A DNA stretch of 49,857 nucleotides from an uncultured Oscillospiraceae bacterium (GTDB taxonomy: Bacteria > Bacillota > Clostridia > Oscillospirales > Oscillospiraceae), in the NCBI GenBank assembly GCA_910588135.1, contig CAJUOT010000015.1, forward strand, positions 1 to 49,857, read 5' to 3'. Within the stretch, counting starts at the first letter, position 1; every line of letters begins with the position of its first letter. The position numbers and the translations under genes were made by a program. The notes below the pieces were generated by a model. The model was not told where the DNA came from. It did not search any database and saw only the letters and a list, made by a program, of their open reading frames with translations. Of the stretch, positions 1-10,524 are shown piece by piece.

Positions 1-448
1 AAAAATTATGCTGACTTTTTTCATTTTAGGGCTTGACACCTATTTGCAGGTTTGCCAAGTAGCGACCCCCCGTAAAATCCCCTGCCACTATAACTTCGTT
101 CTCTGGCAGGCCGCAGTGTAGCAGGAAGGGGTTTGTGGCAATCGGGGCTTGGTTTATTGCAAGAAAATCAGGAGGAGGCTACGGATTGGAGCCATGCGGC
201 CTTAAGCCACACAGTCTGAGCAGAGAGATAGGGTGAAGGGATCAATTTCCCATAGCTGTGTAGAGAGGGTACAATGTCACGGCTAATGATTTCGGGTTTC
301 TGAATAAAAACGGAGGTAAAGTAATTGAATTTTCTCGGATTCTGTAGTATGATTATTTTGGATGATTATAGGGGTGAAGTCCTGCCAACCTCTATGCACT
401 TTAAGAAAGCCATAGAAAATTTCTGATTGGAATGCGTGGTGATACCGC
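1..448. other. Gene-free left edge and DISARM upstream region
   Basis: I find no supportable gene here. A G/C-tract stretch at 68-95 (CGACCCCCCGT followed by AATCCCCTGCC) and scattered stops in all frames suggest non-coding or mobile-element DNA. The only feature I can support is the promoter at 325-353 in front of the DISARM operon. Confidence 0.5.
325..353 (+). promoter_or_regulatory. Predicted sigma-A promoter of the DISARM operon
   Basis: A -35 of TTGAAT (325-330) and a -10 of TATGAT (348-353) are separated by exactly 17 bp, about 95 bp upstream of the methyltransferase start. It is the best promoter-like sequence before the operon. No clear operator palindrome overlaps it. Confidence 0.55.
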
Positions 449-2176
449 ATGGGCAAGAAGACAAAAGAACAGATACACACAAACATGAGCCATGTAAAAA
501 ACTCGGATACTGCTCTTGAAAATGCACTGTGTGCAGAACTCATTCGACGCGGTATCAAGTCGTTTTCAAGAAATGCTCGAACTATTATTGGGAAACCGGA
601 TATAGCCTTTTCCGCACGAAAGATTGCAATTTTTTGTGATGGCGATTTCTGGCATGGATATGATTGGGAAAATTCGCAAAACGAAATAAAAAGCAATCGC
701 GCCTTTTGGACTGCAAAAATTGAAAAAAATATGGCTCGCGATGCGGAAGTCACTGCTATGCTAAGAGCAAATGGGTGGATTGTTCTTCGGTTTTGGGGAC
801 ATCAAATCAAGAAAAACCTTTCTGAATGTGCAGATGCTATTGAGGCCAGATTGCATGAGTTTCCCAGACAACCATACAGAACAATCGATTTGTGCGCTGG
901 GATTGGGGGCATCCGCAAGGCATTTGAGATGACCGGATCGTTTCAAAATGTTGTATCAGCTGAAATTGATAAGTATGCCTGCCAGACATATGAGCATTTG
1001 TTCGGGGAAAATCCTTATAACAACTTAACCTCAGAGGATTTCAAAAGCCAATTAGAAGGAATTTCATATGACATTCTCTTAGCGGGTTTCCCCTGTCAAA
1101 CATTTAGCAGAGTGGGACTTGAAGAAGGTTTTGAAAACGAGGAAAAAGGTCAGATTTTTTTTCACATTGCAGATATTATCGGTCGTTCGCGTCCATGTGC
1201 TTTTTTCCTTGAAAATGTAGGACACCTTGTTACCCATGATAAAGGCAGAACTATTAAAACAATACTTGATACATTAGTGCTTGACCTTAATTATCATGTA
1301 ATCGGAGTCCGCATAGGTGAAGACGGCTCCTTAGTGTATTCACCGAAAGAGTTTGTCCGAAATTCACGAGAATTTGGGGTTCCACAAAATCGTCCACGAA
1401 CATACATTATAGGTTTTGACAAAGAGCGTTTTCCTCAAAGCTTTTTTTCAAAGCTACCGGATACTTTGCCTACACAAGGAACAGCCGTTTTGTATGAAGA
1501 CATTAATGCAATGCTCGATCATAATGTTCCGCCCAAGTATTATATGGCATCAGGATATTTGGATACTCTAATCAAGCACAGAGACCGCCAAGAAAAAAGG
1601 GGATACGGATTTGGCTACCGTGTTTTGAACGAAGAAGGAATAGAGCATCCCATCGCGAATACATTGCTTGCAACAGGAGGTTCCGGACGCGAACGCAATC
1701 TGGTCTATGATCCAATAGACGGAATTGCGGGTATGCAGATTGTAGGTAAAAAGACACCGCTCAATGATAAGGGTATTCGGGTGATGACTCCGGAAGAATG
1801 GGGAAAATTACAGGGATTTGTAAACTACGCATTTATTGACGAAAACGGTATAGACAGATTTTCTTTTCCTGACAGCATACCAAATGTACAGAAATATAAG
1901 CAGTTTGGAAATTCTGTTACAATTCCTGCCGTTAAGGTAATGGCCGAATTTATGGTAAAATGTCTTGCTATACTCATGCCCACCGAGTCGGATAAAATCG
2001 TTGCACTTGCGGCATCCAAAGAATACATAACAAAGCAGGATGTCGTAGAAATATTGGGCTCCACAAAGAATCATGCTACTTATCTACTTAGAAATTTGGT
2101 CATAAAAGAAAAATTGGAACTCATTACACACGGAAGATATTCCCGATATAAACTGGTACAGCAAATAAATCGGTAG
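449..2176 (+). CDS. Vsr-like endonuclease / DNA cytosine-5 methyltransferase fusion (DrmMII-like)
   Basis: A 575-residue two-domain protein. Residues ~10-135 resemble very-short-patch repair endonucleases: GKPD with Asp51, FCDGDFWHG with His69, and a C-terminal RFWGHQI segment. From ~143 a complete C5-methyltransferase follows: SAM motif DLCAGIGG (147-154), catalytic PCQ loop (Cys216), ENV (255-257), QNRPR (313-317) and a C-terminal QFGNSVTIPA motif. The last ~65 residues look like a winged helix. It heads an operon with DrmE-, DrmA- and DrmB-like genes, so it should be the self-methylating enzyme of a class 2 DISARM system. In known systems Vsr nicks T:G mismatches left by 5mC deamination, and fusion to a methyltransferase is uncommon. 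The ribosome site before 449 is weak; ATG at 485 is an alternative start that keeps the Vsr core. Confidence 0.88.
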   Translation: MGKKTKEQIHTNMSHVKNSDTALENALCAELIRRGIKSFSRNARTIIGKPDIAFSARKIAIFCDGDFWHGYDWENSQNEIKSNRAFWTAKIEKNMARDAEVTAMLRANGWIVLRFWGHQIKKNLSECADAIEARLHEFPRQPYRTIDLCAGIGGIRKAFEMTGSFQNVVSAEIDKYACQTYEHLFGENPYNNLTSEDFKSQLEGISYDILLAGFPCQTFSRVGLEEGFENEEKGQIFFHIADIIGRSRPCAFFLENVGHLVTHDKGRTIKTILDTLVLDLNYHVIGVRIGEDGSLVYSPKEFVRNSREFGVPQNRPRTYIIGFDKERFPQSFFSKLPDTLPTQGTAVLYEDINAMLDHNVPPKYYMASGYLDTLIKHRDRQEKRGYGFGYRVLNEEGIEHPIANTLLATGGSGRERNLVYDPIDGIAGMQIVGKKTPLNDKGIRVMTPEEWGKLQGFVNYAFIDENGIDRFSFPDSIPNVQKYKQFGNSVTIPAVKVMAEFMVKCLAILMPTESDKIVALAASKEYITKQDVVEILGSTKNHATYLLRNLVIKEKLELITHGRYSRYKLVQQINR

Positions 2177-2214
2177 AGACATTTCTATTGAGTTTTGAGA
2201 ATGGGGGTAAGGCT

Positions 2215-4845
2215 ATGCCGGAAAATGCGTTGAGTATGTTGCTCGAAAAATGTGACATATACTATGGTGACGCCTTAATCTCCAAAGAGGACATTTTAAG
2301 ACAGTATGCCAAGTTTTTTACCGATTCCCTTTTAGCACAGGATCGAAGCATCAGTTTTGCTTTGCATACTGGTTCTATTTGCTTCGATATCATTTCTGTG
2401 GTTGCCGCCAGTATCGGTGTACTTACTTATAACTTAAACACTAATGACAATATTTTGGCCGCACTCAATATTGGCGACATGGTTATGTTCAGAAACGAGC
2501 GTTATCGCTGGAAAGGTACAACAACTATAGGGGAAGAACTTTATATCGTTCTTGAGCAGGATGGTCGGGGTAAAAATGGACCTTCTCAACTCAGCATACC
2601 TTATGAGCGAAATAAACATACTGTCAAGCCGTATTACGGAACATCATCGAAGACAGACGGGCGAGGAGTACGCCGCAGGAAAACAAATCGAGAAGATTTT
2701 TTCTCATGCGTGTATGACATCTCCATATCTGATGTTCCGGTAGAAATCGATTCCTCGGTCGTAGTTGTGGCAGATCGAACCGAGTTTTCTGATATTTGTC
2801 GAAATCTTCGCATTGTATATGGAGAAGGAAAGCAGATTGGCCTTCTGGATATTATCCCTGTGTCGTACTATACAGCTAACGGATCAGCTTTTCAATTTGG
2901 CACCAACCCAACGAAAGCGGAAGCAGTATTAAAAGTAGCTGGAAAGATTGAAACGGCGAGAGATTTAGTTTTGGACAGAACCGGAAAGAAAGTTGTCGGA
3001 CTTCTTATTTCAGGTATTGCTTCAATGGCTGATAACGGGACGGAATTAGCAGATTTGCTTCGGAGAAAGTCGCTGCATTTTGTTCATATCACTTCTCCGA
3101 TGCGGGCGGAACTATGTGAGAATATTCTCAAGTTGTATAGTGACTCATCTATTTTCGCTTGTACAAAAGAGTTCCTTTCTCAAAGTGTCACACGGAAAAT
3201 ATCTTATAATGCATTGACGGACGAGTTATATCGTCAGGTAGCAAATGTACTACACAATGAAGTCATAGCTGTTAATATTGGTGGTGGCATGGGCTGGGAT
3301 AATTATAAACAGCTAAAAAGCAAATTGATTTTGTTAAAACAATCTAATTGGGCAAATGACAGAAAAGACGAGTTTATTTTGTCCGCATATACGTTACTGA
3401 ATATATTCACTACGGCTCCGTTTTCCATGGATTGTCTGGAAGAAACGATTCGTTCCGGAGGAATACATTCTGCCGTTGTTTCACCATCAACACGAATTCA
3501 AAGTCTACGGGAAATTTCCAGTATGGCTGGTTCAATGAAGGAAATATGCGAACAGATTGTTGATGATTTAGAATTACAATACATTAATTTGAAAACCGAA
3601 TCACCGAAATGTGACTCTATGCATCAGCGCATTGAAATGCATAAAGGGTCAAATATGGCGATAGTATTGCCGAAAGCATACTATGCCGACGTGATTGCGA
3701 ATATGCCCTGGTTCAGCAATTTATCGGGGCCACAGCCTATACTAACGACGATAAATAGGTTTAATATTGCAGATGAATATGACTATATTCTGGTTATAGG
3801 AGATATAGGAAGCAAGAGGTTCAATGCACTCCAATGCTATTCGGCGAAAATAATTGATGTCCTTCTATATGACTGTGAAGGGAAAACATTTAGGCACAGG
3901 AAGTATAGGGCAGAAAAATTATCTCGTCAGTTGAATCGTCGTATTGGCGCACAAAAAGGCGGGGTATGCGAAGAGGAAACACAAGACAAGGATGTTGAGA
4001 GTCCAGAAGAAATCGACATGATTATATCTGAAACCTCTGACCTTGATCAATATATTGAAAACATCGCCTCATTTGATATTAAAAAACTGGTTTCAACTGC
4101 TATGGATGGGAGCGCCAGAGATGCGGTATCTGAGGTACGCTATGTTGGTGTTTTTACTACAGGTGAGCGAATACTGTTTTCTAAGTTCTACGGTCCTATT
4201 GTGTTTGACGCTAATGCCGGAACTGTAACCGAAACTTCGGTAGATAAATTATCGCCTGGAGATTTACTTGTTTTTACAAAAAGGAATGACTATACCCATA
4301 ATATCGTTGATTACATATACGATCAACTGATTTCCTTACATCGCTTTGACGAACAAATTATTGATGCCACAGAAAAAGCATTTTACTGGAAAGAGGCCTT
4401 ACGCGAATACAAAGAAAAGAAAGGATATAACTTTCAAATGCTTGCGCGGAAGCTGAGAGAGTACGGCAGTTCTCTTACTCCGATGACGATACGGCAGTGG
4501 CTTACCGAAGACGGTCATATTGTAGGTCCGAGAGATGAGAAGACTTTTGAACAGATTGCAAATATGACACAAGATCCATATCTTATAAAGAATCCCCACA
4601 GCTACTATGAAGGCTGCCGTATTGTTCGCCATGAACGTAGGGAGATATTGGGCCTTATTGCAAAAGCAATCAATGACAAACTTAGCGGACATATCCCTAC
4701 TGCCGGAAGCATTTTTGAAGTTGTCTATGACAATGTGGAAAATCTCTCCGAAATCATGGAAATAGACGATATTTTGTGTTTGGATGAGATTATGAATGTA
4801 CCGATCAATCTTGTAAATAGACCAATTAGTGAGTCGGAGGGTTAG
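2215..4845 (+). CDS. drmE: DrmE-like protein of class 2 DISARM
   Basis: A large protein of 876 residues with no motif I can assign confidently. I call it DrmE-like from position and size: class 2 DISARM encodes a large protein of unknown activity next to DrmA and DrmB. A stretch near the C-terminus (EKKGYNFQMLARKLREYG, then TIRQWL) has a helix-turn-helix look. A segment of Asp/Glu-rich residues lies roughly two-thirds along. The chosen start ATG at 2215 has GGGGGT seven bases upstream; an in-frame TTG at 2188 lacks such a site. The stop is only 2 bp before the next gene, indicating translational coupling. The function within DISARM is not established from sequence. Confidence 0.62.
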   Translation: MPENALSMLLEKCDIYYGDALISKEDILRQYAKFFTDSLLAQDRSISFALHTGSICFDIISVVAASIGVLTYNLNTNDNILAALNIGDMVMFRNERYRWKGTTTIGEELYIVLEQDGRGKNGPSQLSIPYERNKHTVKPYYGTSSKTDGRGVRRRKTNREDFFSCVYDISISDVPVEIDSSVVVVADRTEFSDICRNLRIVYGEGKQIGLLDIIPVSYYTANGSAFQFGTNPTKAEAVLKVAGKIETARDLVLDRTGKKVVGLLISGIASMADNGTELADLLRRKSLHFVHITSPMRAELCENILKLYSDSSIFACTKEFLSQSVTRKISYNALTDELYRQVANVLHNEVIAVNIGGGMGWDNYKQLKSKLILLKQSNWANDRKDEFILSAYTLLNIFTTAPFSMDCLEETIRSGGIHSAVVSPSTRIQSLREISSMAGSMKEICEQIVDDLELQYINLKTESPKCDSMHQRIEMHKGSNMAIVLPKAYYADVIANMPWFSNLSGPQPILTTINRFNIADEYDYILVIGDIGSKRFNALQCYSAKIIDVLLYDCEGKTFRHRKYRAEKLSRQLNRRIGAQKGGVCEEETQDKDVESPEEIDMIISETSDLDQYIENIASFDIKKLVSTAMDGSARDAVSEVRYVGVFTTGERILFSKFYGPIVFDANAGTVTETSVDKLSPGDLLVFTKRNDYTHNIVDYIYDQLISLHRFDEQIIDATEKAFYWKEALREYKEKKGYNFQMLARKLREYGSSLTPMTIRQWLTEDGHIVGPRDEKTFEQIANMTQDPYLIKNPHSYYEGCRIVRHERREILGLIAKAINDKLSGHIPTAGSIFEVVYDNVENLSEIMEIDDILCLDEIMNVPINLVNRPISESEG

Positions 4846-4847
4846 TC

Positions 4848-7800
4848 ATGACAGAAAATGAACTTAGACATCAACTAATTAGTGCCAGAGACGAATATAT
4901 ACAAACCATCAAATCCGAAATAATGGGACCCGGCTCCGAATTTTCCGTTCAGGATGCCGAACACGAATTGATCTCGGCAAGACCGGATAGCCGTTATTCT
5001 GTCGGAATACTGTTTCCGCAAGGAAACCAGGTCAATCAGGACAATGAGGAAACACTTCCGGTTTCTTCGTCAGATGAGGGTGCAGAAGATTCGGTTGCAC
5101 CGGAAGATGCACCGGATGCTTCCAAAGAGCAGCCTCAAGAGAAAGCCGGTAATTCACATACATATGAGGCAGACGAGACGGCTAATGAAAATCTGGACGA
5201 AGAAATCGGAATGGCATCGCAATATATGCAATCTTCTATGGGAATTACGTTTCTTGTTAAAGGCGATGCTTCCCATGTATTCGGCAGTGTTAAATTTGCA
5301 ACATACCGAGCAGCAAAAGTCACTGACTGTGTAATTCCGTACTTCCCGAAAGACCCCGATACCTACACTCTTCCACCTGAACTTGGGCATAAAATGGTCT
5401 ACGACAAAGAACTGCGGTGTATCAAGCTTGTGTCGCAAATTACCCTTAAAGAAGCTCGGGAAATCTTTGAGCATGATACTATTCCGGAAACTGAATTCTT
5501 TGCGCTGAAGCAAATAACATATAGGTTTGCCGACTATTGTCGCACAGGGTATGTTCGTGAACCGCATGAAATTGAATCCTTCGAGTTGGACTTTACCCAA
5601 GGTGACTATGTAGAGGACGAACGGAACGAAAATCTTGACCATACCACGGCTAAGATTGTTGCCTTAAGGACTCGGATGGGTGACAATGTTTGGTCCATAA
5701 CCGTTATGCTCGTAAATGCATTGGAAGAATCGCCTGCCAAACCGTACCACTGCATTTTTCAATCCAAGATAACAATTAGCACCAAAAACAATAACTTTGT
5801 GTTCATCGAGAGTAATCCCAATACGGATATGAATTCGATGGATGAGGAGGAGCAGTCTCTCGCCTTGCTATATCGGCATAAAAAGATATACGGAACAGGG
5901 CTTGGGACTTCCGTTGACTGGGAGATTGATGGCAACGGACACGGTAGCATTTGGAGCGAATTTTTCCCTGTGCGAGAAATCCCCGCAATGAATTTTTCGT
6001 TGCCTGAAAATACTCGCCTTACCGATCGTGAACTGTCTATGAAATATTTGTCCGACTTAAGCGATGCCTCGAAGGACCAACGGCTGTGTTCTATGGCTGC
6101 GCTGGTTGATTTATATAAAAGCTGGGTAGACAATATTTCTCAAATTGCTAAAGAATTAGACCCCAAATACCAAGCGGCTGCTACGCGAAACATTAACGAC
6201 TGCCGGCGTGCGTATGAGCGTATGTATTCCGGGATTGAGACGTTAAAAACTAACGAAAAAGCCTACAATGCGTTTTTGCTTGCCAACAGAGCCATGTTTA
6301 TGCAACGGGTACATTTGAAAATGCAGGCCGATATGTCGAATGAGGATAGATATGACGATGATGAAGAAATCGCCAAGAGGCTTCTAAATCTGAACTATAG
6401 TACCGAGTCTGACGACAATACAAAATGGAGGCCGTTCCAAATAGCTTTTCTGTTGATGGATATAGATTCTATCGTCAGCGATACCTCAGATGATCGCAGT
6501 ATCGTTGACTTGATTTGGTTTCCTACCGGTGGCGGTAAAACCGAAGCCTATCTGGGATTAACGGCATTCACCATTTTTTACCGCAAACTTAGCCGTCTGC
6601 AAGAAAGCGGCGGAACGGCGGTAATTATGCGCTATACGCTAAGGCTTTTGGCTGCCCAGCAGTTTACACGAGCCGCAACACTCATCTGTGCCTGCGAATA
6701 TATCAGGCAGGACAGCTTTAGCAAAAAGCATAAATATCCGGCCTACGCTTTGGGAAACGAGCCCATTACTATAGGCCTCTGGATAGGCGGCGCTCATATA
6801 CCAAATAAGAATGATGATGCAAAATATCATCTGGACAAGCTGATTTCTGTAAGCAAGCCTTATTATGTTCGCAACGAGAAAGAGCGTCATAACAAATTTC
6901 AAGTTCTCAAGTGTCCCTGGTGCGGCGCAAAAATGGTAAAGGATGAAAAGGGGACTCGACTGGTAGGAGCATGGGGATATGCAATGCGAGGAAAACACTT
7001 TTATATGCATTGCCCTCATGAGGATTGCCATTTTACTAATCGTCTGCCGATTCAGATAATTGACGAAGAACTGTACGAAACTCCTCCTACTCTGCTGTTT
7101 GGAACGGTTGACAAATTTGCTATGATGCCATGGGACGGAAGAATTGGAGCGTTTTTCTCTGTCGGTTCAAATAACCGTACTCCGGAGTTGATAATTCAGG
7201 ACGAACTGCATCTGATTTCCGGAGCATTAGGAACCATTGTCGGTCTATACGAAACGGCTGTTGACGCCATGTGCAGTCAAAAAGGAATTCGCCCAAAAAT
7301 CATTGCGTCCACCGCAACCATCAGAAAAGCAAAAGAGCAATGTTCCGTACTTTACAACCGTGATGTGATGCAATTCCCGGCTCCGGGCATTGATGCCGAG
7401 GACTCTTTCTTTGCGAAAGAAGCGCCTATTGATTATGCAAAGGGAGTGTATGGGCGAAAATATGTCGGCATAATGCCTTCCGGAAAGACAAAGGCCATGA
7501 CCGAAATCCGTATGATGGCTGCTATGTTGCAGAGGACGGATATGATGGATTTGCCCTATGTTATAAAAGATAAGCTATGGACACTCACGGTTTATTTTAA
7601 CAGCTTAAGAGATTTGGGAAAGGCCTCGACATTGGTTGATGATGACGTGAAAGATTTTATTGTGCGTACCGCTAACCGATTTTTTACAACACGACGCCTG
7701 ATAATCGGCGCAGACGAATTGACGAGCCGAGTTTCCACTACCGAGCTGAATGAAACTTTGGATAAACTTGAGAAGGTTGAATACTCGGAAGAAAACAGAG

Positions 7801-8531
7801 CGGCCAAACGGTATGCCTCAAATATTCTTTTGGCCACGAATATGATTTCGGTCGGAATAGATGTTGCACGCCTTAATGTTATGCTAATGATGGGACAACC
7901 TAAACTCACCAGCGAGTACATTCAGGCATCCAGTCGTGTTGGGCGCAATTATCCCGGTGTTGTGTTTGTACAATACGACGCCACCAAGAGCCGCGATCGT
8001 TCCCACTATGAACGCTTCCGTTCATATCATGAGTCATACTACCGATTCGTAGAGCCAACCGGTGCGACACCGTTTTCCAAACCTGCAAGAGAACGGGCTC
8101 TTCATGCAATCCTCACCTCAATGATTCGATTCAAGGCCGGCCTGAGTCAGGACAAGGATGCAGGATATTTTGACTCGGAGTATCACCAGGACATCATCCA
8201 AGATGTTGAACAATATATCCTAAATCGGGTCAAGAAAATAAATAATCGTGCGAGCAACGGAACGAGAGATGATTTGACCGCCATTAGTAGCGAAATTCAC
8301 GAATTTATTGAAAAATGGCAAAGCCTTGTGGCTGAATGCGCTGCAACGGAGGGACATCCGTTATTGTATTTTGGACGCCGCTTTATGGTGAAATCTCCAA
8401 GCAGTGAGGAGCATCGGTTATTGAAGCAATACAATTCCTCCGGACATGATTCCGCGTTGAATACACTCACATCTATGAGGAATGTTGATACTCCTGTGTT
8501 GGGCCAAGTCGTAGTATGGGAGGATAACTAA
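4848..8531 (+). CDS. drmA: DISARM helicase DrmA
   Basis: A superfamily 2 helicase of 1227 residues. A long acidic N-terminal region precedes the motor. Walker A reads WFPTGGGKTEAYLG (~residues 556-569), motif II is QDELHLISG (~783), and motif VI is QASSRVGRN (~1024). Between motifs I and II a probable zinc site is seen (CPWCGAK and CPHEDCHF, ~690-730). In DISARM, DrmA acts with DrmB to load on and translocate along incoming phage DNA; that role is family knowledge. The ATG follows GGAGGG and lies 2 bp after the DrmE-like stop. DrmB begins 2 bp downstream, so the genes are tightly coupled. All helicase motifs look intact. Confidence 0.9.
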   Translation: MTENELRHQLISARDEYIQTIKSEIMGPGSEFSVQDAEHELISARPDSRYSVGILFPQGNQVNQDNEETLPVSSSDEGAEDSVAPEDAPDASKEQPQEKAGNSHTYEADETANENLDEEIGMASQYMQSSMGITFLVKGDASHVFGSVKFATYRAAKVTDCVIPYFPKDPDTYTLPPELGHKMVYDKELRCIKLVSQITLKEAREIFEHDTIPETEFFALKQITYRFADYCRTGYVREPHEIESFELDFTQGDYVEDERNENLDHTTAKIVALRTRMGDNVWSITVMLVNALEESPAKPYHCIFQSKITISTKNNNFVFIESNPNTDMNSMDEEEQSLALLYRHKKIYGTGLGTSVDWEIDGNGHGSIWSEFFPVREIPAMNFSLPENTRLTDRELSMKYLSDLSDASKDQRLCSMAALVDLYKSWVDNISQIAKELDPKYQAAATRNINDCRRAYERMYSGIETLKTNEKAYNAFLLANRAMFMQRVHLKMQADMSNEDRYDDDEEIAKRLLNLNYSTESDDNTKWRPFQIAFLLMDIDSIVSDTSDDRSIVDLIWFPTGGGKTEAYLGLTAFTIFYRKLSRLQESGGTAVIMRYTLRLLAAQQFTRAATLICACEYIRQDSFSKKHKYPAYALGNEPITIGLWIGGAHIPNKNDDAKYHLDKLISVSKPYYVRNEKERHNKFQVLKCPWCGAKMVKDEKGTRLVGAWGYAMRGKHFYMHCPHEDCHFTNRLPIQIIDEELYETPPTLLFGTVDKFAMMPWDGRIGAFFSVGSNNRTPELIIQDELHLISGALGTIVGLYETAVDAMCSQKGIRPKIIASTATIRKAKEQCSVLYNRDVMQFPAPGIDAEDSFFAKEAPIDYAKGVYGRKYVGIMPSGKTKAMTEIRMMAAMLQRTDMMDLPYVIKDKLWTLTVYFNSLRDLGKASTLVDDDVKDFIVRTANRFFTTRRLIIGADELTSRVSTTELNETLDKLEKVEYSEENRAAKRYASNILLATNMISVGIDVARLNVMLMMGQPKLTSEYIQASSRVGRNYPGVVFVQYDATKSRDRSHYERFRSYHESYYRFVEPTGATPFSKPARERALHAILTSMIRFKAGLSQDKDAGYFDSEYHQDIIQDVEQYILNRVKKINNRASNGTRDDLTAISSEIHEFIEKWQSLVAECAATEGHPLLYFGRRFMVKSPSSEEHRLLKQYNSSGHDSALNTLTSMRNVDTPVLGQVVVWEDN

Positions 8532-8533
8532 GT

Positions 8534-10384
8534 ATGGCTGAACAGATAAAGCAAAAAATTGATTTGAACAGAGTTACACATTCTGTTCGTGCTGCACAGG
8601 CTGTACTCCAGTATGGTGTCGGAGCCATGGTGGATTTTCCCGATCAAACACTTGTTACTGCTGCACCGGAGTATTGGAGCGGATACAGCAAAATATATGA
8701 CGACCGCTTTGCCAAAGCACTTGGCGTTGATTGGTTTGCTTTGCCGACAAATATTGCATATTCTCGTTTTCCCGAATGGTATTTTTGCCCAAAATGTAGA
8801 ACATTTCAACCGCTCAAGGATTGGATTGCCCAATACAAAGCAAAAGCACATCCTAAATTGCTTGAATCCGATCCCCATATGGTACAGCATATGCAATGCC
8901 CAAAATGTAAGCAGGATTTGGTTGTTGCCCGTATTGTCACTGTCTGTGAAAACGGGCATCTCAATGACTTCCCATGGATTAAATGGGTTCATGCAAAGGC
9001 CAAAAAGCCAATCTGCGCACACCCGGAACTAAAATTCAAAACCGGAGCATCTGCCACGGAAGGACTTGAAGGACTCAGCGTTAGTTGCGCCTGCGGTGCA
9101 AGTACGACCCTTAAAGGCGCTTTTGATAAAGATGCTTTTGAGAAAGCTGATGCAGACGGAGATATGAGTATCTTCCGTTGTGAAGGCGGACATCCGTTTA
9201 GGCACTCTAGGGAAGGGTGCGGATGCTATCCACGAACCGTTCAGCGTGGCGCATCATCGGTATATTTTCCGATAGTTTATAGTTCGCTGGTTATCCCCCC
9301 ATATGCAGATCAACTCAATGCAAAGATAGAGAGTAGCAAGGCTTTTGAAGATTGTGTCACAATTATCAATGACGAGGATGACGAAGATGATAAACTCGCC
9401 ATAATTAAGAAAAGATTTTCCAAGTGGGCCGAAAAAATTTCTTTAGAAATCGGTGCATCAATATCTGATGTCGAAAAAAATCTAACACGTAAATGGTTGG
9501 AACATACATCGGGAGAAATTGATGTCACAAGTGTACAATATCGAATTGAAGAATACCTTGCTTTGTCCGGGGAAGCGGAATCTCCGACACAATCTCTCGG
9601 AGATTTTTTGAGGGAATCCATCGACATCAAAGAATATGGTATTCCCCATGTAAAGTCAGTTTCTCTAATTGAAAAGGTTCGGGTGGTTAATGCGTTGATT
9701 GGCTTTTCGCGACTCAGTCCTGTCATGAATAAAGAAGATAAAGGGTTTGTAAGTATTAAAGAACCGAAGACAAGATGGTATCCTGCATATGAAGTTCGAG
9801 GTGAGGGAATTTTCATTGAATTTAATCAAGAGGAAATCGACTCATGGATTACCAGCCATCCATCTATTAATGAACGGGTACAGAGAATAGCCGAAAACTA
9901 TCGAAAATCTTTTATCGGTCAAAATCATCCGCGGACGATCACCCCCAAATTTATTATGTTGCATACCTTATCGCATCTTCTGATTTCTCAGTTGAGTTTT
10001 GAGTGTGGGTACAGCATTGCATCTTTGAGTGAGCGCCTATATTGTTCCGAAGCGGCTGACGGTAAAAACATGGCCGGAATATTTATCTATACCGCAAGCG
10101 GCGATTCTGAGGGAACCCTCGGCGGATTGGTACGCCAAGGACGTCCGGATACCTTGCCACAAATATTTAAGAAGGCTATTAAAAATGCAAAAGTCTGTTC
10201 AAACGATCCGGTCTGCATTATGAGTAGAGGCCAGGGACGCGATTCACTTAACCTGGCAGCCTGCTATGCCTGCGGATTGCTTCCGGAAACCTGTTGTGAA
10301 GAACGAAATGGTTTTTTGGATAGAGGGGTAATTGTCGGAACATACGATGAACCTCAAATCGGATTTTGGAAAGAGCTGCTATGA
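8534..10384 (+). CDS. drmB: DISARM DUF1998 protein DrmB
   Basis: 616 residues. Two Cys-pair knuckles lie near the N-terminus (YFCPKCRTF and MQCPKCKQD). The C-terminal third is a typical DUF1998 domain: HTLSHLLISQL, IFIYTASGDSEGTLGGL, then a cysteine cluster with NLAACYACGLLPETCCE that probably binds zinc. In DISARM, DrmB forms the sensor complex with DrmA. It is the last gene of the operon here. The usual next gene drmC (phospholipase-D nuclease) is not present; the following DNA is a hairpin and a mobile-element remnant. The residues I can recognise look intact, so I expect a functional protein. Confidence 0.88.
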   Translation: MAEQIKQKIDLNRVTHSVRAAQAVLQYGVGAMVDFPDQTLVTAAPEYWSGYSKIYDDRFAKALGVDWFALPTNIAYSRFPEWYFCPKCRTFQPLKDWIAQYKAKAHPKLLESDPHMVQHMQCPKCKQDLVVARIVTVCENGHLNDFPWIKWVHAKAKKPICAHPELKFKTGASATEGLEGLSVSCACGASTTLKGAFDKDAFEKADADGDMSIFRCEGGHPFRHSREGCGCYPRTVQRGASSVYFPIVYSSLVIPPYADQLNAKIESSKAFEDCVTIINDEDDEDDKLAIIKKRFSKWAEKISLEIGASISDVEKNLTRKWLEHTSGEIDVTSVQYRIEEYLALSGEAESPTQSLGDFLRESIDIKEYGIPHVKSVSLIEKVRVVNALIGFSRLSPVMNKEDKGFVSIKEPKTRWYPAYEVRGEGIFIEFNQEEIDSWITSHPSINERVQRIAENYRKSFIGQNHPRTITPKFIMLHTLSHLLISQLSFECGYSIASLSERLYCSEAADGKNMAGIFIYTASGDSEGTLGGLVRQGRPDTLPQIFKKAIKNAKVCSNDPVCIMSRGQGRDSLNLAACYACGLLPETCCEERNGFLDRGVIVGTYDEPQIGFWKELL

Positions 10385-10412
10385 AGTTAACATTTCTGCG
10401 GATAATGCCGAC

Positions 10413-10449
10413 AAACAGAACGCCCACCAATTCGATGGACGTTCTGTTT
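10413..10449 (+). terminator. Hairpin after drmB
   Basis: A perfect 10-bp stem (AAACAGAACG at 10413-10422 with CGTTCTGTTT at 10440-10449) starts 28 bp after the drmB stop. There is no long T-run, so it is a plausible but weak intrinsic terminator. Confidence 0.5.
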
Positions 10450-10524
10450 GCTAAAAAGTACATTTGAGTTATTAGTGTCTCTGCATTCTGACACCGCGCA
10501 AAATTCAATGTTTTTTCGGTGAAT

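Noticed and set aside
68..95. Transfer origin (oriT) from the C/G-tract motif
   Set aside because: The motif looks mobile-element-like but I see no relaxase gene or clear nic-site inverted repeat in the window.
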